The notes under the pieces are model-generated. The model did no database searches. It saw only the letters and a list, made by a program, of their open reading frames with translations, and had not been told where the DNA came from. Both the position numbers and the translations under genes were made by a program. Shown one piece after another: positions 44,415-57,336 of a stretch of DNA of 64,000 nucleotides. Every line of letters begins with the position of its first letter. Position 1 is the first letter of the stretch. Source of the stretch: Epiperipatus broadwayi (lineage: Eukaryota > Onychophora > Udeonychophora > Euonychophora > Peripatidae). The stretch lies in the NCBI GenBank assembly GCA_028023455.1, contig JAQFVV010000017.1, positions 5,364,098-5,428,097 of the forward strand, given 5' to 3'.

Positions 44415-45493
44415 GAAGAATAGTTAGTCATGGATTTTTTAAATCTAACTTAAAACAACATCAGCACATTTAAATTATTTGGGATAATAGTGGTATTTCT
44501 AACCTAGACCCAGTTCCTCTGTGATTTAAGTCTAAATACAATTACTTAGTAACTACTATGACTTCAACAATAAAATATATACAGAAGAACTATTAATCTT
44601 ATTTTGGGCAGGATTTCCCCTTCATTAGAATCTGCTTAAAAAAATCTATATATTCAACTAAGGATATGAACCAGATGTTTATGATGTTTATTCTCACTTC
44701 GTAATTATATAATAAATAACAGAAAACCCTATGAACCAAAAGAATATACAAGTCTATATTTACATTAAAAACGATTGGGTTTCTTAAATTGTACTTTGGT
44801 GCATATATATTTATCATACTTATTTAATTTCAACAAGTATCACGGCACATTAATATCCTTTAAACAAATCCATAATATATACTATACCTAAGACATAGTG
44901 TGCAAAAATGTATTCTTTTGTAACTAAAATAATCTTTAAGAAAACTATCTTCCCTTCAAACTGTAATCTCCCTTTTTTTTTAAAAAAAATAAAACATTAA
45001 GCACATAAATAAATTTTTCTTTTTATATACAAAATAAATAGTCCTTTTCTTTTTGCTTGGCATTTTATTTTTGGTGACAATGGTTTCTTTTTGGTGTCCT
45101 GTTGAGGGGGATACACCCACATGCAATTAAGTTGATATCAGAAGTAGCCCGAGATTTTTTTGAAAATTTGTTCATTTCTTAAATAATTTAATGAAAACAT
45201 TTGTGCATGGCAAATAACTTAAACATAATCAACATTACATTAATATCTAGAGCTCTATAACTATGTTTTAAATTTTTGAGTTGTAAAGCAATCTAATTTT
45301 TGATTTAATTTCACTCACAAATCTTTGTTAACTGATTGAAATCCTGTTTGTTGTCATGTGGATAAATTGGGTACTTCAACAAAATGTAATAATTTTTCAA
45401 TAATGGCTGGACCAGGTGTTGCCGGTAATGAAGGTATGGTGGTAATGAAGGTATGGCTTGAGGGGTCTAAGACCCCATCCAAATTCTTTTATC
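44415..45493. other. Intergenic sequence, no gene seen
   Basis: AT-rich, with one small minus open frame at 44599-44817 lacking motifs. A short direct repeat GGTAATGAAGGTATGG occurs twice at about 45423-45455. Nothing else recognised. Confidence 0.3.
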
Positions 45494-45506
45494 TACCCAA
45501 ATATTA

Positions 45507-46152
45507 AACCACTAAACATCACATGATCATCTCATGCTATCCCATAACTGTTAGTAAATAGGCAAAAACTCTCCATATAGTAGTGCCACCTTGTGCTAAC
45601 CAGAGTAATCAATGGATGCCAGAAGGCTTGTGCATAAAATCCCTATCTAGTGCCTACTCATCCAATATCCCCCAGACTAGTTTCTGTCTTGTGGCCTTCA
45701 TCAGTGAGGAGCCTTGGATCTGAGAACACTGCACCTAGATCATGTGATGTTTAGTGGTTTAACACCAATCCTGCCGAATAGGATAATGGTGGCAATGGTT
45801 GTAAAAGAGCCAAAGTGACCAAAATGTAAGGGTGCTGAATTGAGTTTAGACCCATATGTCTATATAAGCTATTGAGCTTAGATTGAAAATATTGTGTTTT
45901 CAATTTCATTCTCATAGTTTTGTAGTGGAGATAAAAGGTGGCTGCTGGAGGGTTGCATTAGATCCTAAGTTCTAGGTGCAGTGCTCTCAGATCCAAGACT
46001 CCTCATTGATGAAGGCCACAAGCCAGAAACTAGTCTGGGGATATTGGATGAGTAGGCACTAGATAGGGATTTTATGCACAAGCCTTCTGGCATCCATTGA
46101 TTATTCTGGTTAGCACAAGGTGGCACTACTATATGGAGAGTTTTTGCCTGTT
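45507..46152. repeat. R1 repeat copy, best-preserved, 13-bp duplication
   Basis: TACCCAAATATTA at 45494-45506 and 46153-46165. Layout: end AACCACTAAACATCACATGA; first arm from TCCATATAGTAGTGCCACC to GAACACTGCACCTAGATC; a break where CATGTGATGTTTAGTGGTTT re-enters; central part (AGCCAAAGTGACCAAAATG); second arm GGTGGCTGCTGGAGGGTTGC to GTGGCACTACTATATGGAG; end TTTTTGCCTGTT. It can serve as reference copy. Confidence 0.85.
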
Positions 46153-46169
46153 TACCCAAATATTATTTT

Positions 46170-46670
46170 GTTACAAAATTATGACTGAATTTAAAAAGAA
46201 GCACATTTCTAAGAAAATTGACCTAATTTTAGAACCTAGTTACATTAGTATACCCAGGTCACAAAGTAAACAAACTATGGAATTTTTAGAATAAATGGAA
46301 TATGGCAAATGCTTTTTTATTTTAAATGCTTTTCAGACTTTATAAAATATTTTGTATTGATTTAGAAAAAATAAAGTTTTCAAATAAGTAGCATTTAAGT
46401 CCTCTATATGTGATTTGTAAATAACCAAGTACGATCTCTCATATATGAAGAAAATAGTTCTTTTGTAATGCATTCACAAGAACAATTCATTCCCTTTCTT
46501 ATTTCTACAATATTTTTGTTATTAAAATAAAATTTTAGTCAAAAATAAACTTTTAAGAATAACAAAATAACCTTGTACGCAAGGGCCATTAACTTGTTAC
46601 TAATATTTCATTACATCTTTTATTTTATTTCTTTATGCAATTAAATGTTTGAGTAAGCATAGTTTATATA
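46170..46670. other. Intergenic sequence, no gene seen
   Basis: AT-rich DNA between R1 and a SINE-like unit. No feature recognised. Confidence 0.3.
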
Positions 46671-46895
46671 TGTCAGATAATATAAACTGAGCACTGATTA
46701 TATATGTGTGTGGGAGAGATCTAGTCCAACTGATGAGTGCTGGTTCAGCACTAAATATATATATATATTGGTGATCATTTATCCATTTCACATGTATCGG
46801 TGGTTTGAGATAGTAGATAGCTGAAGGGAGCTTGAAGTCTGTGTTTAAATCCCTTATAATTACAATTAAATTCCAGATATATGAAGTATGTCTGT
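46670..46895 (+). repeat. SINE-like unit S
   Basis: Shares AATATAAACTGAGCACTGAT, GATGAGTGCTGGTTCAGCA, TATTGGTGATCATTTATCC and the tRNA-like core GGTTTGAGATAGTAGATAGC with the other S copies. The B-box region is diverged (GTGTTTAAATCCC). Confidence 0.6.
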
Positions 46896-47479
46896 ATTTC
46901 AAATATTATAAATAAATAATACGTATTTTGAAATAAGCCAAAAAGTAGATCATTTTAGCAATCTGAAACTTCTTTTAGTGTCGCAAAAATATTGATACAT
47001 CGTTAAAATAAACATAGCAATTGGACAAATTAGTCCCCTCAATAGATTTAAACTACAATTGACAATATATCGAAATTAGGTCATTTTAAAATAAGAATTC
47101 GTATGCAATAATACTCCCTAATTTATCTAACATCTTTTGTATACAAATACAGACTGTTAACCTACACTTATGTTATCCTTCCGCTTCATTAAAAATTTTT
47201 TTTTAGTTTACTTCCATTATCTTCACGGACAACTAAATTTTATAAAATACAACTTAATTTTTTTCTGGAAAGATAATAAAAAATCTACCATCTCTAAATT
47301 GTATAATATCAACTTCTACAAAAGTAATAACTATTACTGATTATAATTAAATAAATCCCTAACACTTATTTGCAGCTTACTGAAATGTATCTCTTACTAC
47401 TAATTAACATAAAACGAAAATAATTAAGACCTACTTATCTTAAATGCTAACTATAAAAACAAACGAATCAATCAAATAG

Positions 47480-48870
47480 TATACATATCTATGTACATAT
47501 TTTTTTAAATGACGGAACCACGGATCTCAGATTTATTGCATTATGATGTTTCAATCACATAGATTTTCTTTCCAATCCTTTTATTTATCCTGTAGGATCT
47601 CTCACATACATTAAAGAATAACTTGTGACTAATTTGGGGAATATTAATTAATAATAGTACAAAATCAGCAACTTTAAATTGGTTTCGTTGTTAGAAAATT
47701 TGTTGGATACACATTTCCCATTTAAAATAATTTCTCATGGGCTATTTTGATATCTTTTCCATGGTCAATCTCCTCATATATTACAGGTATTGGAATATTT
47801 ATTAGCATTAGTCCATCATAACTGAAATGCATTGGGGTAAAAACTGTCAATTTATTTTGCATCAAATTCATGTAATTAACAATTTGTTTCACTTTATTTA
47901 TCCAATCCCTATGATTACCTTCCTAATATACTTGAATAAATTGCTATAATTTCCTCAAAACCCTTTCATGACTTGACTGGGGATTTTGGATGGAAATAAC
48001 TGCAGGCTTTAGGTCTTGAAGTTTGGTTTAATTTTTGCATAATTAATCAAGATCAATCGTGGTTTTCCAATTTGTGGAAACTGGGAAGTCTGCATTGCTT
48101 TGATAACATCCCAGGAAATTCACCTTTTGCAGTAGATATGCTGAACCACACTTCAAAAACATATCATATGCTACCAGTAGAAATTTAGAATTACAATAAG
48201 CTGGAAGGACTGTAAAAATCTATTTCTAATAGTCCATTCAGCTCCTTAGATAAAATTGGTTATAATTTGCCAGCATAGAGCTTGTTAATGCACTTTGTTT
48301 TAAGAAATATTTTGCATGATTTTATCCAGTTCAAGATAGTGGTATACGCTCTATTTTCTTGGTTCCGTAGTGTTCATATAACCAGTAGTTACAAATTAAA
48401 ATTCTCCATCAAATGATCAGGAATGATGTCTCTCCATGTCATCATTTTGATAACTGATAATTAGTAACGATGATATATTTTGGCAATAATTTGACAGGTT
48501 GTATCTTCCGATCCTAATATCCCTCATAAATATAATCAGGTTCAATTCAGGGTATAGCTGCAACATGATTACATTTTACATATCATTTTCTACAGATCTT
48601 TCAATGCTTAAAGAAAATGACATTACATATAGATCATTCATAATCAGGTGCTAAGGTTCTAACTTGACCGGGTGACTATTAAGTATATCGACAATTATAT
48701 TATTTTACCCTGACAATATTGGCTGTTATAATTGAACTGCTGCAGAAACAGGGTCCACTACATTAATCATCCATTTTTCAGATAATTACAGTTTAGGAAT
48801 TCCACACTTTTGTTTCAATCAATACAATGAGTTGTAAACCTAATGAAAACTGTATTAATTTCTAAGAAGC
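47480..48870 (-). pseudogene. Decayed Gypsy-like pol relic (RNase H end to integrase)
   Basis: Minus-strand frames, all broken by stops, read in order: NNIIVDILNSHPV (like the end of RNase H before the zinc region, near 48690), EHYGTKKIER (like the His of the integrase zinc domain, near 48370), LNGLLEIDFY followed by MICF-like sequence (integrase core start, near 48200), and KLTVFTPMHFSYDGLMLINI (like the late integrase block T-x-F-S-P-x-x-L-x-F-G, near 47830). The order fits Ty3/Gypsy pol. No LTRs were found around it. Confidence 0.5.
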
Positions 48871-49067
48871 CCACACGACCGTGGAGCTGAGACAGACACA
48901 TCACTCATATCTTTTAAGGATTGAACATCCATTAATCAAAAATGGAACAATAAGATACAAATTAAAAAACAAATTTAATAGCTATAGAGAGAAACAGGAA
49001 TCATATGAATATGAAAGTAATTGATAGTATTGGTAAACGAAAACAAACACATAAAAAAATTAAACCA

Positions 49068-49350
49068 CTAAACATCACATGATCACCATTTTTTATGCTT
49101 ACACAAGCTGTTTACATAAAAGCAAACTTATCCATACAGTTGTACCACTCGGAACAAGCCAGAGTAATCAATGGATGCTGAACTGAATTCAGATTTATAC
49201 AACAATACAACCTAATGAGCTTGAATGGAAAACATTTGTGTTTTCATTTCGGACTCAAAAGCCTTATAGTTAGCTAATAAGATAAAAGGTGGCTGCTGGA
49301 AGGTTGCATTAGATCCCAAGATCTAGGTGCAGTGCTCTCAGAAACCAAGA
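49068..49350. repeat. R1 repeat, truncated copy
   Basis: Begins AAACCACTAAACATCACATG, continues through ACAAGCCAGAGTAATCAATG, then a central TTTTCATTTCGGACTC, and stops after GATCTAGGTGCAGTGCTCTC, so the second arm is cut off. No right-hand duplication. Confidence 0.7.
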
Positions 49351-49431
49351 ACAAAAATGAGAAAAATAATAAAAAACAAAGAGATGAGGGTAATAAAAAA
49401 AGAGCAGAAAAAAGTCAATTGCTGCTAAAGA

Positions 49432-50369
49432 TCACATGATCACCATTTCTTATGCTTGCTTATAACTTATTAAATCAGGCAAAAACTGACTACATGTATT
49501 GCCACACAGCAAGCTAGAGTAATCAGTGGATGCCAGAATGCTTCTGCATAAAATCCCCATCTAGTGCCTACTCATCCAATACCCCCAGACTAGTTTCTGG
49601 CTTGTCACAGTGAGCAGCCTTGGATCTGAGAGCACTGCACCTAGATCTTAGGAGCTAATGCAACCCTCCAGCAGCCATCTTTTATCTCTACTTAACTACA
49701 AAACTATGAGACTTGAAAACACCTTAATATTTTCAATCCAAGCCCATCAGCTTATATAGTCATATAGGTCTGAACTCAGATCAGTACCCATATATTTTAG
49801 TGTCTTTGGTTCTTTAATAACCATAGCCACCAATACCCTATTAGGATTTTACGCATAAGCCTTCTGGCATCCATTGATTACTCTAGCTTACTGTGTGGTA
49901 ATACATATGGACAGTTTTTGCCTGTTTTAATAACAGTTATAAGCAAGCATAAGAAATGGTGATCATGTGATGTTTATTGGCTTAAAACCAATTCTGCCTA
50001 ATAGATATTGGTGGCTATGGTTATTAAAGAACCAAAGACACCAAAATGTATGGGTACTAAACTGAGTTCAGACCTATGTGACTATATAAGCTGATGGGCT
50101 TGGATTGAAAATATTTTCAATTTAAGACTCATAGTTTTGTAGATAAGTAGAGATACAAGATGGCTGCTGGGGGGTTGCATTAGATCCTAAGATCTAGGTG
50201 CAGTGCTCTCAGATCCAAGACTCTTCACTGACGAAGGCCACAAGCCAGAAACTAGTCTGGGGATATTGGATGAGTAGGCACTAGATGGGGATTTTATGCA
50301 CAAGCCTTCTGGCATCCATTGATTACTCTAGCATGCTGTGTGGCAATACATATAGTGAAATTTTGACTT
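49432..50369. repeat. R1 repeat, double copy, 10-bp duplication
   Basis: CTGCTAAAGA at 49422-49431 and 50370-50379. The element holds a reverse-oriented unit and a forward unit joined near 49845, with internal ends (TTTGCCTGTTTTAATAACAG and GGTGATCATGTGATGTTTAT) at about 49915-49980. Central sequences (CAAAGACACCAAAATGTATG and its complement) occur on both sides, making an inverted repeat of more than 400 bases per side. Confidence 0.8.
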
Positions 50370-50379
50370 CTGCTAAAGA

Positions 50380-51327
50380 AAGAATAAAGTAATCAGCAAA
50401 GAGATGTTACTAAAAAATAAATAAAATAAAAAACAATCAGCCACAGATGTGGTTTACAGAACTGAAAAAAACCTTCATTAAAGAAAAATGGACAATATAA
50501 AAATCCAAATCATTCATGACTCTATCAGAATATTGCTCAGACAATGCAAGAGGATAAGAAAGAACAAACAAGGAAATTAAGGAAATCAAAAGATGTTGAT
50601 TAAAATGAAAGAACTGAACACGAAAATATATATTATTTAGATTTTGAGAGAAGAGCAATAGCAGCGCCACTGTGAAAAGAATTGTGAGAAATAATCTTTT
50701 AATCTGAAGATAAATTTCATTAGTTTGGAAAAAAATGGTTTGAAGAAAATCATGTGCTAAGCTTTACCTAAAAGCTATGCATCACAAAACCCCATTATGT
50801 AGTCTGTTCACTTTTCACTAGAAAAAAATGTAAAAGTAGAATATCCCTAGAGAAATCTGCACCTATTCTTGTTTTCATTCAAAAGCATGCTTGAATCAAT
50901 CCCCTGACCTGCAAATAATTATATGGAAAAATTTAGTAATAGCCTGAAAATTATTACATCGTAAAATAAATAAATTTAATAGTGTTCATCTTCCCTGAAA
51001 ATCTTTGTTAAATGAATAGTTATCATAATAAAAATTTAAATCTACAAAAGGAAAAGTTAATAGAACTAGAAACATGAGGAGTGTTTAAACTCAACAAGTG
51101 AAGCTTATAAAAAAAATAACTACAAGAGAACTAAAAGAATGAAACCATGGTAAATAAGGTATAGTTGATTTGCACATCTTCATTTACACATTTTTATATA
51201 ACTATATTTCCAAATTATTTTTTTTGAATATCAATAATAATTGTTAGTAATGAATAATTTTCATTATTATTATTGAAACAAATTTTTTCTTTATCTATTT
51301 TCCCTCCAAAATGTAATTGTATAATAT
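50380..51327. other. Intergenic sequence, no gene seen
   Basis: A-rich on the plus strand. The minus open frame 50437-50670 is hydrophobic but matches nothing recognised. Confidence 0.3.
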
Positions 51328-51338
51328 CTTTTCATTGT

Positions 51339-51360
51339 TAAGAAATGGTGATCATGTGAT
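51339..51360. repeat. R1 end fragment, 22 bp, with near-duplicated flanks
   Basis: AAGAAATGGTGATCATGTGAT, one end of R1, lies between CTTTTCATTGT (51328-51338) and CTTTCCATTGT (51361-51371), 10 of 11 bases identical. It looks like a very short truncated insertion. Confidence 0.6.
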
Positions 51361-51371
51361 CTTTCCATTGT

Positions 51372-52356
51372 CATAAGAAAAGGGGAAGGAATTTTCTTAT
51401 CTCTTATTGTAAATTATTTTCCAGCTTTAATTATTAAAAAGGAAGTAACTTAATAAAAGTAAATGATAATTAACGTAATTAATAAAAATCAACTGATTTT
51501 TCTATATGAAAATAAATTTTTGTGATAAAAATGTATTAATCTTGAAATTATATTGTCATATCTTTTCAAAATTTATTAGTTAATTTCATTAAATAATTGT
51601 TTAAAAAAGTAGTAGTGTTAATGTTTTTTTCCTCCAGCTGTCTGTTCTATGAATTGGGAGTGTGAGTGACAATTTTTAGCACAGTATTGTAAGAGCATTG
51701 TAAATTATCCCAATAAGACTATTTTATTTAAAATAGATTAAGCACATAAATGTATACCTTCTTTTATTCACAGTCACAATCCCTAGGATGTTTTGATCTT
51801 GAGTTAGCTCTAAAGAAATAACAGTTTATTTATATATGATGGCTTATGTTTGTGTTGGACATCCAGATAGTTCTCTGGATAGCATAAAGATCAAGTTCAT
51901 TCACTGCATTTTATTTATAGATTAATATTTAGTTTATAATCAGCCTGTAGACTCATGGTACCATATAGTCAAAGCATTGATGATGATCAGCATATATCAG
52001 TATCCCAGATGTATTTTTTATGATAGATACTGTATCACTTGAGTATACCCATACAGATTGATTGTTTTATATTTTGCCCTAAGTTAGGTAGTGATTAGAT
52101 AATTAGCTTAGATTTTATAACATATCTTTTAAATCTAATCATAAAGGATGATTGCTGAGTATTCTTGTTTAATGCCAGTGATGTAGCACTTATAATTATA
52201 ATTATTAGTATAACTGTTTATGTTTTATTCTTTGCTGATCTCATACTCCTTTTATATTAGATTGTGATTATTCAGTTTTACAAAATGACCATGATTGTAA
52301 TATACAGTGAGGATGATGTTTTCTCATCAACCCATGCCTCCATTATAATATCATTT
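51372..52356. other. Intergenic sequence, no gene seen
   Basis: AT-rich. Nothing recognised up to the solo LTR. Confidence 0.3.
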
Positions 52357-52360
52357 ATAT

Positions 52361-54504
52361 TGTAACGAGCACAGACGATGTTACATTATTATTTTTTTAT
52401 TATTAAACATTAAAATAAAAAGTTCGCATTTAAATTTATTTTTTTTAAGACAGAAAAATTGAAAATAAACTCTACCTTAAACTCGTATATATATATATAA
52501 ATCGCACAGATGAGAAAAATTATTAAAATAAAACTTTATTAAAGAAAAAGTATGTTAAAACTAAATTTTAAAAAGATTTGGAGATAAAATTATATCTTTA
52601 AATTTATCTTTAAATATATCTTTGGATTTGGAAAACAGGTTAATTAATGTGATGGAAATGATTATTTTAATTAGTCCAAGTGAACAAGGCCTTGGGCATT
52701 TAAATGTATAAACAACAATCAGATAGGAAAACAATAAAAACTTATAGCAAATAAAAAGAAATCCCTATGGAATCGGACCTCAGCGAAAAGACCACCATCA
52801 TCGATGACGTAATGTTGAGTCAATCCTTCAAGTCTTAATATAAAAGGAAAAGTTGGAAATTATTATGGATTATTAAGAGAGGACTGAGATGTGTTAAGTC
52901 GGAGAGTTGGAGGTGAAGGGATTGAAAGACGCACTTTCAATTCCTTCAGTTGTTATAAAAATGGAAAAATGAAACATCACTTTTCTTATACTGAGGACAA
53001 CAGGATCATTGGGGGATTTAATGTGGATTCCAAACAGCATGCAATGAATAAAGAGGAACTTTGAAAAAAAAATCGTAAGAACTTTAAAAACATTTTGAAA
53101 CACTAAGAACTTTAAAATATAAACTTTCTCAGTCTTTAATTTATAAGAAATAGAATCCTATCTGACCAACATCATTTATTAATTAGTTATAGTTTTATGT
53201 AATGTATTTCTTTGGTAAAATCATTTCCATTTAGTTTTTTTTGTGTTCTTTAAGTTTCTTATGATTTCTGTTTTCCAATAAATTAAAAATATATCAATAT
53301 TAAACTTAAGTCGGGCATGAATGGCTGTACGGATTTGTAAAGTTATATTAGGGGAGGGTAATTTTAGGTTATTCGTTTCGTAGTTGAATTAGGTCAATGG
53401 ATTGGATATATTGGTGTAATTAGTAGATGTAGTATGAGATTCGCTATGGGCAGAATCACTATTATACGCCGCACACACTCGTTTTGCCAATGGGAGGAAT
53501 TATAAGATGAAGACTGCAGTTCCTTCCTATGGAGTTTTTTTTTATTGCTCTCATCGTCAGATAGATGTAATATTCCTATCTGACGAGAAGCAGTTTCTTC
53601 TCTTAACCTAATTATGCTGCTGTATTCGTATTACATTGAACACATCGATATATCAGATGGATTGAAGTTTGGTTTGACTGCGAACCTTTGGCCTAGGGTT
53701 AAACAAGGATTGAATATTTTCTTTTCAAATGCAAATCCATGTAGTCTATTCATACTCGACACTCTAAATAAAGATGCATTAAATTTAAGTTGGGTATGGA
53801 CGCTTGCATGGGTTTGTTACCGGTTGATTATGTTTTTGGTTTTCACATTCGATCAAAATATATATAGACATTCGGTAAATACTGATACCTTACGGTGAAT
53901 ATCTAAAATGTATTTATTCAGATGTCTTTTAAGTTATTGGTGTTAATGCAAGCATCTTATGGTGAATGCTATTGGGTTACTTATAAATTTCCCTCTGCAA
54001 TTGACGGTGTCAATGATTTTGTATTTTGATCGTTTATGTTTATTTTGAAATGTTTTTGACCTTGGAATCTATGTAACCGATCTATACTCAACAGTTTTAA
54101 ACAAATCTGTGTGAACTAATAATAGTATAAAATTTAAAATGTAAATTAAAAATCTAAAATAAAAGTTAAAAATAAAGTTAAATGTTAAAGTAAACATATT
54201 AAAATAAAAATGTTAAATGTTATATATATGTGTGCGTAAATAAATTTTGTATGTTAATTATTGGCAGTGGCTTATTTTATTCCTTTTTTATATATTCTTA
54301 GATAAGAATTTATATTATATTATTTAATCCCTGCTACTCCTTGAGCTAGTGACTTGGGCTAACGACCGGAATCAAAATTTGAAAAAAAAAAATATTTTTT
54401 TTGACTTACGTATCTGCCTACTTTATAAATTTTTCTAGGTTCAAATGCCTAGATGGCGCCCTGTAGTGCAGTACGTTAAGTAGCCTTTTCCCCCGATCAT
54501 TACA
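52361..54504 (-). mobile_element. Solo LTR, family L2, 2.14 kb
   Basis: On the plus strand it begins TGTAACGAGCACAGACGATG and ends CCCCCGATCATTACA, so the ends are TG...CA with TGTAA/TTACA inverted. ATAT flanks both sides (52357-52360 and 54505-54508), a 4-bp duplication typical of Gypsy-type integration. It pairs with 60542-62683 in length and in words near the end (ACTTTATAAATTTTCTAGGTT, GAGCTAGTGACT). Minus orientation is inferred from end similarity to the neighbouring LTR element. Open frames inside are not recognised genes. Confidence 0.75.
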
Positions 54505-54508
54505 ATAT

Positions 54509-55379
54509 ACTTTTCTTAATCACTTTTTACAATGCAGTCAAATAAAATTTAAAATTTATTTCTTAATTTATAATATTCAAATATATATGACCATACAATT
54601 TAGTATGTGTTTATACATACATAAATATAATTTATATAACACATATGTAATACTTTACATTATAAATTTTACAGAATGCAAATATTTTAATAAATCTAAT
54701 AACTATATATTTTTATGTATTATTATCAATGATAAAATATCATTTATTTATTTACATTCTCTACCGACAGGATATAAATTTGAAAAAAAAATAGTATAAA
54801 AAATGATTCATTATACTAATAATAAGTGATAGAAAATTAAAATAACTTATCATAATTAAAAAAAATTAAACAACTTTAAATAAAGATTTTGGCTTGAAAA
54901 TATTATTTTTATAAAAATATAGTTTATTAAAAAAAATATAGATTAGAAATAGAAATAGTTTTTAAAATGCTCATAGGGGAAGTTAGTGTACAATGTATAA
55001 GACAATTTAAATTTTGTCACTTAAAATTTTTTATCATTGAAGAGAGGTAATGTTATATAAAAAAAGGATTAAAAATTTAGGAAAAGATAGAAATGGATAA
55101 TTATGTTATAATTAAATAATGCATGATTAAAACTGTAATGGAATAATTAAAGGGATAAAAATAAATTAAATTATTAAAAAGTCTAAAAATTACATAAATG
55201 TAAAATAAAGATATATATATATTAAAAACAAAACAATTTATACAAAAAAAAATCAAACAAAAATAAGAACAAAAAACAAGAAAATTAATATTTATAAAAT
55301 TGTTTAAAATATATTTGTAATCTGCAAAATTTATAATGTAAAGTATTATATATAATATATTTTATAATTATTCTATTTA
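54509..55379. other. Intergenic sequence, no gene seen
   Basis: Extremely AT-rich, with the frame at 54587-54799 low complexity. It separates the solo LTR from the complete LTR element. Nothing recognised. Confidence 0.35.
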
Positions 55380-57336
55380 TGTATTATAACGGGATGATCC
55401 TTTTCAGGACTCAAGGAAGTCGCATCTAACTATAGTCGGACTTTGAGTCTTCTTATAGAATGCCATGGATGATGTGATTTAAAATATAATCCAATTCACT
55501 TCTCTATTAATAACCTCGTTACTCTCAGAATTCGAGCTCAGAGTAGAAATTGCAATCGACTCTCTTCAGGCATTTCCACAAATATCCCATAGTAATGATA
55601 AATTTAGTATAAGCTATATATAACTTTTTTATAAACATTAAATCACTAAGTTGATTCAATATATATATATGCATGAGTATGTATATTTATAATTATTGGT
55701 TTTATAAAATGACTAAATAAAATAAACAAACGAGACATGTTTAATTTTAAAATCAAGTTTAACACATTTTAATCCGTAATAAAAAACAAAAATATTATCA
55801 CATAAAAACATTAAAATTTAGAATTATAATCTGTGCTTATATATATACACTAATAAATTATTTAATATTCAAAAAAAATGTAATCATTTACATATATATA
55901 TAATTTAAAATCATGTGTATAATAAATAATACACATGATACATTATAAATCTACCTATTGTGTCATTAAAATGATTCAGTTTATGTTATATGCCTATATA
56001 AGATAACATCCATTCACACCAGATTAATAATAGAATGTATCCTGATATTACTTATGTATGTTTAAAAAGAAATTATGTTAATTGTCAGGTAAGATTCAAT
56101 TTGGAATATAATAAAACTTACTTCCAAATTGAAATAATTTAAAAATTATTACCTTAGTCAGCCATCATTTCCATCAGAGTATATATCAAAAGATCAACAT
56201 CTAAATTTTATCAAATAAATAAAAAAAATGAAATGTTCAACTTATCAGTTCTCCACTTTAATATACGAAGTAATTTTTCTAAGTAAATATAATTATTCAC
56301 AAAGGAAATAAAGTTTAAGGGTTATTAAAATACACAATGAAGTAATCCAAGACGAGAAAGAATAACAGTTTTATATCCCTCCTTAGACAAAATAAAATGA
56401 CGATGAATGTTGAAACATAAAGTTCATTGATCATCCTTCGAAGAGGCAATCGAGATATTCATTCTTTAAATATTTGCATAGTAAAATATTTAACATCTTC
56501 TTCAATATAATACTCCAATATTAAGGCAGTTTTTTAAATGAGAATTACGACGATTATATTTTAGGCATTGATTAAGTAGGAATAAATTTACATGTTCAGG
56601 TTTAAAACATCAGCAGAAATCCCTGGCATAAATTATCTAGCCACAGAACATCTTTATAAATTTTTGTCTTCTTAAATATATATTTTGTAAATTCATTTTG
56701 AAGACGTTGATAACTTTTATAACCTTGTTAATTACAATGATTATTTTTTTATAATTCTTTATAATATTCAAAGGCAGTAAATTAATTACTTGAAGCAGGT
56801 TTTAAAATATTGAATTTTCTTTTTTTTAATTTTTCTTAAATGTGTTCTAAATTTGACCACATTTAAATTTACAGACGTAGTTCTTGCCTTGATAACTAAA
56901 TAGAAGATTATTGTTATAACAATATTAGTTCGTTTTTATACTGGATTAATTTCTGCAAGCATATCACATAATCACGCTCACGCTCTCTATTGTTTAACAT
57001 ATACAGGTTGTAATGAACTCCAAACGTTTATTTCCTTTGTTTTTACTGATAAAAATGCAATGTTGACTTAAGGCTTTGTCAAATGTCAAGTTCTAGTTAA
57101 TAAAAAAAATACTATTAGTTAGAAATATTTATTTATGCATGTGTATAAACAAATTAGAATTATTCATTTTTAGAATTATTCTTTTAATACTAACTAGTTT
57201 ATATATATATATAGCTGATACATGAAAAGCTTAAGATAGGTGTAAGTTATTTATATCTGTTGATTCGATATAGGCACAGTTAAATTCACAAAGAAACACA
57301 AATTGTTTTAGGTGAGGCTCATATGGTACTCTCACA
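55380..57336 (-). mobile_element. 3' LTR of minus-strand LTR element, 1.96 kb
   Basis: Plus-strand start TGTATTATAACGGGATGATCC matches TGTATAACGGGACGATCC at 60468, and 55453-56772 matches 62684-64000 with only scattered differences. The far end is CTCTCACA at 57329-57336, giving TG...CA ends on the minus strand (TGTGAGAG first). An AAGGGAAGGGGG purine tract (minus strand) lies directly outside it, as a polypurine tract should. Confidence 0.82.

Noticed and set aside
45507-46152. R1 as an ordinary DNA-transposon MITE
   Set aside because: Inverted arms are internal and the outer ends are not inverted copies; duplications are 10-13 bp and vary, which does not fit the common MITE superfamilies.
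49068-50369. CRISPR-like array from recurring words
   Set aside because: Recurrence comes from two neighbouring R1 copies with inverted arms; there are no regular spacers, and this is animal DNA.
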